The notes beneath the pieces were generated by a model. The model did not search any database and was not told the origin of the DNA. It was given only the letters and a program-made list of their open reading frames with translations. From positions 1 through 10,208 of the forward strand of contig CAMKAR010000049.1 in assembly GCA_946410535.1 (NCBI GenBank): a stretch of DNA of 10,208 bases, given 5' to 3'. The translations under genes were made by a program, and so were the position numbers. Position 1 is the stretch's first letter. Each line of letters opens with the position of its first letter. This document shows positions 6,884 to 10,208 of this stretch, one piece after another. This DNA comes from an uncultured Bacteroidales bacterium (GTDB lineage: Bacteria > Bacteroidota > Bacteroidia > Bacteroidales > F082).

Positions 6884-9436
6884 ATGAAGAAAACCTCATT
6901 ACTCGCATTGTTCTGCCTGCTGGCCCTCGCGCTGAGCGCCCAAGTGGAATACGTTTACGACTTCAACAGCCTCGCTGAAGGCTCGCAAAACCTCAACGGC
7001 CAAGACGGCTGGCTGACACACTACCACAGCGCCACCTCGTCGCAAGACTTCGACGTCAGCTACGTTTGCGGCTCCGACATGGCCCCCGACGAGAGCCTCG
7101 CCATCTGGTATCCTTATGGCGGCTCGGGCGTGGGACGCACGGCCACGCGCAAGGCCTCGCCCAACTTCAACTTCAATTTCCAGAACGGCGGCATCATGGA
7201 CCTCGAGATGGACATGAACCGCACCTGGTGGGGCGCCTTCTTTGGCGTAGGCCTCGACGCTGACGGCGACGGACACATCCTGCCCGGCATGACCGACAGC
7301 GACGGCGGCGTCTATCTCTTCGTGAAGAGCCAAGGCGACAGCGGCCATTCGAGGGTGTACCTCCCCGACGGCACGACTGTCGATTTCGACTACGAACAAG
7401 GCGGCTGGAGCCGCTACAAGATGTCGTTCGACTTCGGGGCCTACGACGGCGCAGGGGCGGTGACGGTGTTCGTGAAACCCGGTTGCACGGGCGAATGGCT
7501 CCAGATGGCAGGTTGCACCAACGTGTGCATGAACCTCACACCTGGCAGCGGCGACAAGCTGGACTACCATGTTTGGGACGGACTCTTCTTCCACTCGCAA
7601 GGCGGCACGGGCGGCTTCGACAACCTTCTGGTTCGCCAGCAGCCCGACGGCAACGCGCAGCTCATCGAGATGGCCGACATACCCAACCAATTGACTTTCA
7701 ACCAACCGATTACGCTCGAAGCCACAGCCTCTTCCGGACTGCCCGTCAGCTTCGAGATGATGGAAGGTCCCGCCACCATCAGCGGCAACGTCCTGACCTT
7801 GACAGGCGAGACGGGCATCGTCAAACTGAAAGCCACACAATCCGGCAATGAAAACTGGCTGCCTGCTCCCGATGTGGTGAAGACGTTTGAAGTGGTCGAT
7901 CCGTATGCCTACGACCCTGAAGTGACGATTCGTCGCCCCTACGATGGCACCAATGTCTATTTAGGTGAAAACGATGGTGACATATCCCCGTTTATGATTG
8001 TTGTCTCAGCCTACATCGAGCATCCTGAAGTCATCAAGTTCACCGACATCACCGCCACCATCGATGGCGAGGACATCGCCCTTCATACCGACTATCCCGA
8101 CGACCCCGACAACGGTTATTACTATGGTTTCTGGACGCCTTCGAATTATGGCGACTTTGACATGACCGTCAACGTGACCCAAAGCGGCAACAAAGTGACA
8201 ACGGTCAGCAACGCTTTTACGATAAAATTCCCGGTTGAAAACCACCTGGACGTGGTGACGATGAATGGCGACCTCATTTGCGACCCAACCCATCACAGCG
8301 CCAAAGGCGAGTATGTGTTTCCATCGCATGTGGGTGCGTTCAGCGAGATTCTGGCCCATTACGACCACACTTGCGTCAACAACGACTGCGATGGTTACGA
8401 CCGTGTGGGTGGCGTGAAAATCAGGAATTACCGTGGCGAATGGATGGAGCTGTTCCGCTACATCACCCCCTTCGGCGTGCAATGCGAAGACGACGTGGAC
8501 GTAACCGACTACACTTCTTTGCTACAGGGCTTGGTCGAGCTTGAGTTCTACATGGAGAGCTGGGCTGGCAGCGGCTACAATCCCACTTTGATTTTCAGCT
8601 TCACAGGTGGCACTCCCGACTTCCTCTATGCTGATGTGGATGAGGTTTGGTTTGGCACATACCCCTTCGGCGACTACGCCAACCAGCAGCCCGTTCCTTC
8701 AGTAAATTACCAAATGAGCGAAGATGCATTTCTTGCCAAACTCAAGCTCACCACCACCGGCCACAACTGGAGCAGCGGAACCAACAACTCCTTCAACACG
8801 GGCAATGCCGCCGAGTTCTACGAAGCCACGCATCACATCCTCGAGAATGGATACGTCAGCTTCGACCAACACCTGTGGCGCACCTGCACGCCCAACCCCG
8901 CTGGCTGCCAGCCACAGAACGGCACCTGGACCTACAACCGCAGCGGATGGTGCCCCGGCAGCATCGCCATGGTATGGGACTATGTACTCAATGTTTTCCC
9001 AGGCGATTGTGTTGAGTTGTCCTACCAATTCGACCCGAACTACTTGGACGTCTGCCATCCCAACCATCCCGAATGCCATGATGGCATCACCTGCACCGAA
9101 TGTGCCGCCCCCGACAATCCAATATTGCGCGTATCGGGCAAAATTGTCACCTACAGCGACAACCAGAAAATCCTTACCAGCATACATCCTAAGCAACCCA
9201 AAGAAACTTTCACCGCCGAGATTTATCCCAACCCCGCCAAGAGCCAAATCACCATTCGCACCGACTATGACAAGGGCGCCGTCAGCGTGATGGTGCTCAA
9301 CATGCAGGGACAGATGGTGTTGTTCTTCACCGTCGAAGGCCAGCGCACCATCGATGTGAGCCAACTGCCCGCAGGCGTCTACACCATCCAGATGCTCGGC
9401 GGCAGCGTGGTGACGCGGAAACTGGTGGTGGAATAA
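6884..9436 (+). CDS. Secreted PNGase F-like peptide:N-glycosidase with T9SS sorting domain
   Basis: The 850-residue protein starts with a signal peptide (cleavage probably after LSA at 19). Residues 20-255 look like a LamG/jelly-roll-type beta domain ending in GGFDNLLV, with a possible calcium loop DADGDG at 125-130. Residues 256-338 and 339-450 look like Ig-type modules. Residues about 455-590 and 600-760 match the two domains of PNGase F, which releases N-glycans from asparagine. D506 (CDGYDR), E558 (YMESW) and E644 (AAEF) align with reference D60, E118 and E206. R686 and W689 of YNRSGWCPG align with R248 and W251. The disulfides C51-C56 and C231-C252 have counterparts (C497/C502, C668/C690), but C204/C208 are replaced by Ala and Tyr. 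Residues 778-850 form a type A T9SS sorting domain (IYPNP, LPAGVYTIQM, RKLVVE), so export is by T9SS to the surface or medium. Alignment was done from memory of the reference sequence; activity is inferred. Confidence 0.88.
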   Translation: MKKTSLLALFCLLALALSAQVEYVYDFNSLAEGSQNLNGQDGWLTHYHSATSSQDFDVSYVCGSDMAPDESLAIWYPYGGSGVGRTATRKASPNFNFNFQNGGIMDLEMDMNRTWWGAFFGVGLDADGDGHILPGMTDSDGGVYLFVKSQGDSGHSRVYLPDGTTVDFDYEQGGWSRYKMSFDFGAYDGAGAVTVFVKPGCTGEWLQMAGCTNVCMNLTPGSGDKLDYHVWDGLFFHSQGGTGGFDNLLVRQQPDGNAQLIEMADIPNQLTFNQPITLEATASSGLPVSFEMMEGPATISGNVLTLTGETGIVKLKATQSGNENWLPAPDVVKTFEVVDPYAYDPEVTIRRPYDGTNVYLGENDGDISPFMIVVSAYIEHPEVIKFTDITATIDGEDIALHTDYPDDPDNGYYYGFWTPSNYGDFDMTVNVTQSGNKVTTVSNAFTIKFPVENHLDVVTMNGDLICDPTHHSAKGEYVFPSHVGAFSEILAHYDHTCVNNDCDGYDRVGGVKIRNYRGEWMELFRYITPFGVQCEDDVDVTDYTSLLQGLVELEFYMESWAGSGYNPTLIFSFTGGTPDFLYADVDEVWFGTYPFGDYANQQPVPSVNYQMSEDAFLAKLKLTTTGHNWSSGTNNSFNTGNAAEFYEATHHILENGYVSFDQHLWRTCTPNPAGCQPQNGTWTYNRSGWCPGSIAMVWDYVLNVFPGDCVELSYQFDPNYLDVCHPNHPECHDGITCTECAAPDNPILRVSGKIVTYSDNQKILTSIHPKQPKETFTAEIYPNPAKSQITIRTDYDKGAVSVMVLNMQGQMVLFFTVEGQRTIDVSQLPAGVYTIQMLGGSVVTRKLVVE

Positions 9437-9465
9437 GCCGAAAATCTCAAAAAGGTGTTTTTTGC

Positions 9466-9918
9466 AGCGAAAGCCGCACTACGCTCAAATGCTACCTCAA
9501 CGACACGGGACTACTCGTCAGCCAAGCCTTCGACGAGCGCGGCATCGTGGCTTCCGACATCTACCGCAAGCTCTTGTTTGGCAAGTTGGAGGCCAATGTC
9601 GGCATGTTGGTCGAGAATATCGTGGCACAGATGCTGGCAGCCGCTGGGCATAGCCTTTATTTCTTCAGCCAAGCGTCGGCAAACAAAGAGGAGCGCATGG
9701 AAATAGATTTCCTGCTGCTGAAAAGCAAGGTGACAAGCCGCCACAACATCATCCCGATAGAAGTGAAGAGCGGGAAAAACTATACGCTGTCGTCGCTCAA
9801 CAAGTGCACGACAACATACGCCGAGAGCATCATCTCGCCGATGGTGCTCCATGCTGCCGACTACAAGCAAGAAGCAGGCATCGCCTATCTGCCACTTTAC
9901 ATGACACCGCTGCTGTAG
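9466..9918 (+). pseudogene. C-terminal remnant of a DUF4143-family ATPase
   Basis: From TTLKCYLNDTGLLVS (9478 on) to YLPLYMTPLL and the TAG at 9916-9918, the frame matches the C-terminal third of Bacteroidota proteins with an AAA ATPase domain followed by DUF4143. These proteins are usually above 400 residues; only about 150 remain, and no Walker A or B motif is present. The retained part includes the nuclease-like pattern EIDFLL (Asp codon 9706-9708) and PIEVKSGK (Glu 9760-9762, Lys 9766-9768), resembling the PD-(D/E)xK arrangement noted for this family. The frame is open upstream into the end of the previous gene but has no ATG; an internal GTG at 9547 would give 123 residues. It begins within about 30 bp of the PNGase F-like stop. 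Most likely it is a decayed or truncated gene, left by a deletion or insertion. A short translated remnant cannot be excluded. Confidence 0.8.
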
Positions 9919-9928
9919 CAGACTTTTA

Positions 9929-9950
9929 TCGCCTTGCAAATGCTGATACT
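9929..9950 (+). repeat. Direct repeat, copy 1
   Basis: TTGCAAATGCTGATACT (9934-9950) is repeated exactly at 10125-10141. Including the five bases before it, 21 of 22 positions agree (TCGCC here, TCGCA in copy 2). The copy lies 10 bp after the stop of the DUF4143 remnant. Confidence 0.8.
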
Positions 9951-10049
9951 TGCTGCTCCCGAATGGCAAATTCGGAAGAACGGGTATTTCGGTTTTGCCG
10001 TTCGTCTTGTGACCAATAACAATTGAGTTTCATTTATATCATCAAAACC

Positions 10050-10088
10050 AAAACTGGCGGTCAGCATTCCACTGGCCGCCAGTTTTTT
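10050..10088 (+). terminator. Strong Rho-independent terminator, possibly bidirectional
   Basis: AAAACTGGCGGTCAG (10050-10064) pairs with CTGGCCGCCAGTTTT (10072-10086) over 15 bp with one G-T wobble, around the 7-base loop CATTCCA. A run of six T ends at 10088. On the other strand the hairpin is followed by TTTTGGTTTT, so it may also stop leftward transcription. It probably ends the transcript of the PNGase F-like gene and the DUF4143 remnant, since no hairpin is seen directly after 9436. Confidence 0.85.
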
Positions 10089-10119
10089 ATATTGGCGCAT
10101 ATTCATAGCTTGGATGGTT

Positions 10120-10141
10120 TCGCATTGCAAATGCTGATACT
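10120..10141 (+). repeat. Direct repeat, copy 2
   Basis: Second copy of the 22-bp sequence at 9929-9950, with one mismatch. The start-to-start distance is 191 bp. A shorter related piece, ATTGCAAAT, recurs at 10154-10162 inside a hairpin formed by CTCGTG and CACGAG. Confidence 0.8.
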
Positions 10142-10183
10142 CGTGGCTGGCGGATTGCAAATCACGAGCGGTCGAAAGACATG

Positions 10184-10191
10184 CAAAAGTA
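10184..10191 (-). promoter_or_regulatory. Candidate minus-strand -7 box
   Basis: The minus strand reads TACTTTTG here, and TATTTTTG at 10200-10193; both match TAnnTTTG. The -33 region would fall outside the window. It points leftward into a region without a gene, so it is either chance in A/T-rich DNA, the promoter of a short untranslated RNA, or part of a promoter region shared with a gene to the right. Confidence 0.3.
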
Positions 10192-10208
10192 CCAAAAATA
10201 CAAAAAAA

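Larger units (their letters stand above)
9919..10208. other. Gene-free region with repeats and hairpins
   Basis: No credible gene is seen in these 290 bp. The stretch contains a small hairpin CCGAA-TGGCAAA-TTCGG (9959-9975), the strong hairpin at 10050-10088, two copies of a 22-bp direct repeat, a hairpin CTCGTG (10140-10145) with CACGAG (10163-10168), and an A-rich right edge with two minus-strand -7 boxes. The only long open frame (minus, 9897-10160) runs through both repeat copies and the terminator and looks accidental. Confidence 0.6.

Noticed and set aside
6736..6885. 50-residue N-terminal extension of the DUF4249-like protein
   Set aside because: It translates the promoter region and the palindromic repeat (giving RQAQEP) and would hide the lipoprotein signal.
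6899..7840. 313-residue minus-strand open frame opposite the PNGase F-like gene
   Set aside because: Antisense shadow in GC-rich coding DNA; Ala/Val/His-rich with no motif or promoter.
8699..9364. 221-residue minus-strand open frame opposite the PNGase F-like and T9SS domains
   Set aside because: The plus strand here encodes conserved catalytic and sorting-domain motifs; the minus reading has none.
9547..9918. Intact 123-residue gene starting at GTG 9547
   Set aside because: Homology to the DUF4143 family continues upstream in the same frame to at least 9478, so the GTG is internal; the whole is better read as a truncated remnant.
9897..10160. 87-residue minus-strand open frame in the gene-free right end
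   Set aside because: It passes through both direct repeat copies and the terminator hairpin, and shows no family pattern.
9929..10168. CRISPR array
   Set aside because: Only two copies of the repeat, with a 169-bp interval holding a terminator; there are no regular spacers and no cas genes.

Overview
The window looks like chromosome from an uncultured member of the Bacteroidota, probably a Bacteroidales from an animal gut or rumen. Four things point there: promoters with the Bacteroidota -7 box (TAnnTTTG) at 270, 6810 and (minus strand) 6768; start codons without Shine-Dalgarno sequences; two lipoproteins plus a secreted protein ending in a type IX secretion (T9SS) sorting domain; and the yicC-gmk-nadD gene cluster. 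No tRNA, rRNA, CRISPR array or intact insertion sequence was seen.

Layout. 1-178 is the 3' end of rpmA (ribosomal protein L27), closed by a hairpin terminator. 301-3542 is a plus-strand run: a small coiled-coil lipoprotein, a 614-residue exported TPR protein, and rsmA (16S rRNA dimethyltransferase). It meets a minus-strand run (6735 down to 3508) that reads DUF4249-like lipoprotein, yicC (endoribonuclease family), gmk (guanylate kinase) and nadD (NaMN adenylyltransferase). rsmA and nadD overlap tail to tail by 35 bp with no terminator between. The minus-strand run starts from a promoter that diverges from the promoter of the next plus-strand gene.

The most interesting gene is 6884-9436. It encodes an 850-residue secreted protein whose residues about 455-760 align with Flavobacterium/Elizabethkingia peptide-N-glycosidase F (PNGase F). 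All three acidic active-site residues are kept (D506, E558, E644 for D60, E118, E206). It has a long N-terminal extension of putative LamG-like and Ig-like modules, a cysteine cluster absent from the reference enzyme, and a C-terminal T9SS domain. It is probably a secreted or surface-bound N-deglycosylating enzyme acting on host or dietary glycoproteins.

Directly behind it lies a decapitated fragment of a DUF4143-family ATPase (9466-9918), then about 290 bp without a gene. That last stretch holds a 15-bp-stem hairpin terminator flanked by two near-identical 22-bp direct repeats. Three intergenic spaces carry small palindromic elements unlike the neighbouring coding DNA: tandem hairpins at 2685-2734, a MITE-like element of about 111 bp with inverted termini at 4672-4782, and a REP-like palindrome at 6841-6866 in the leader of the PNGase F-like gene.
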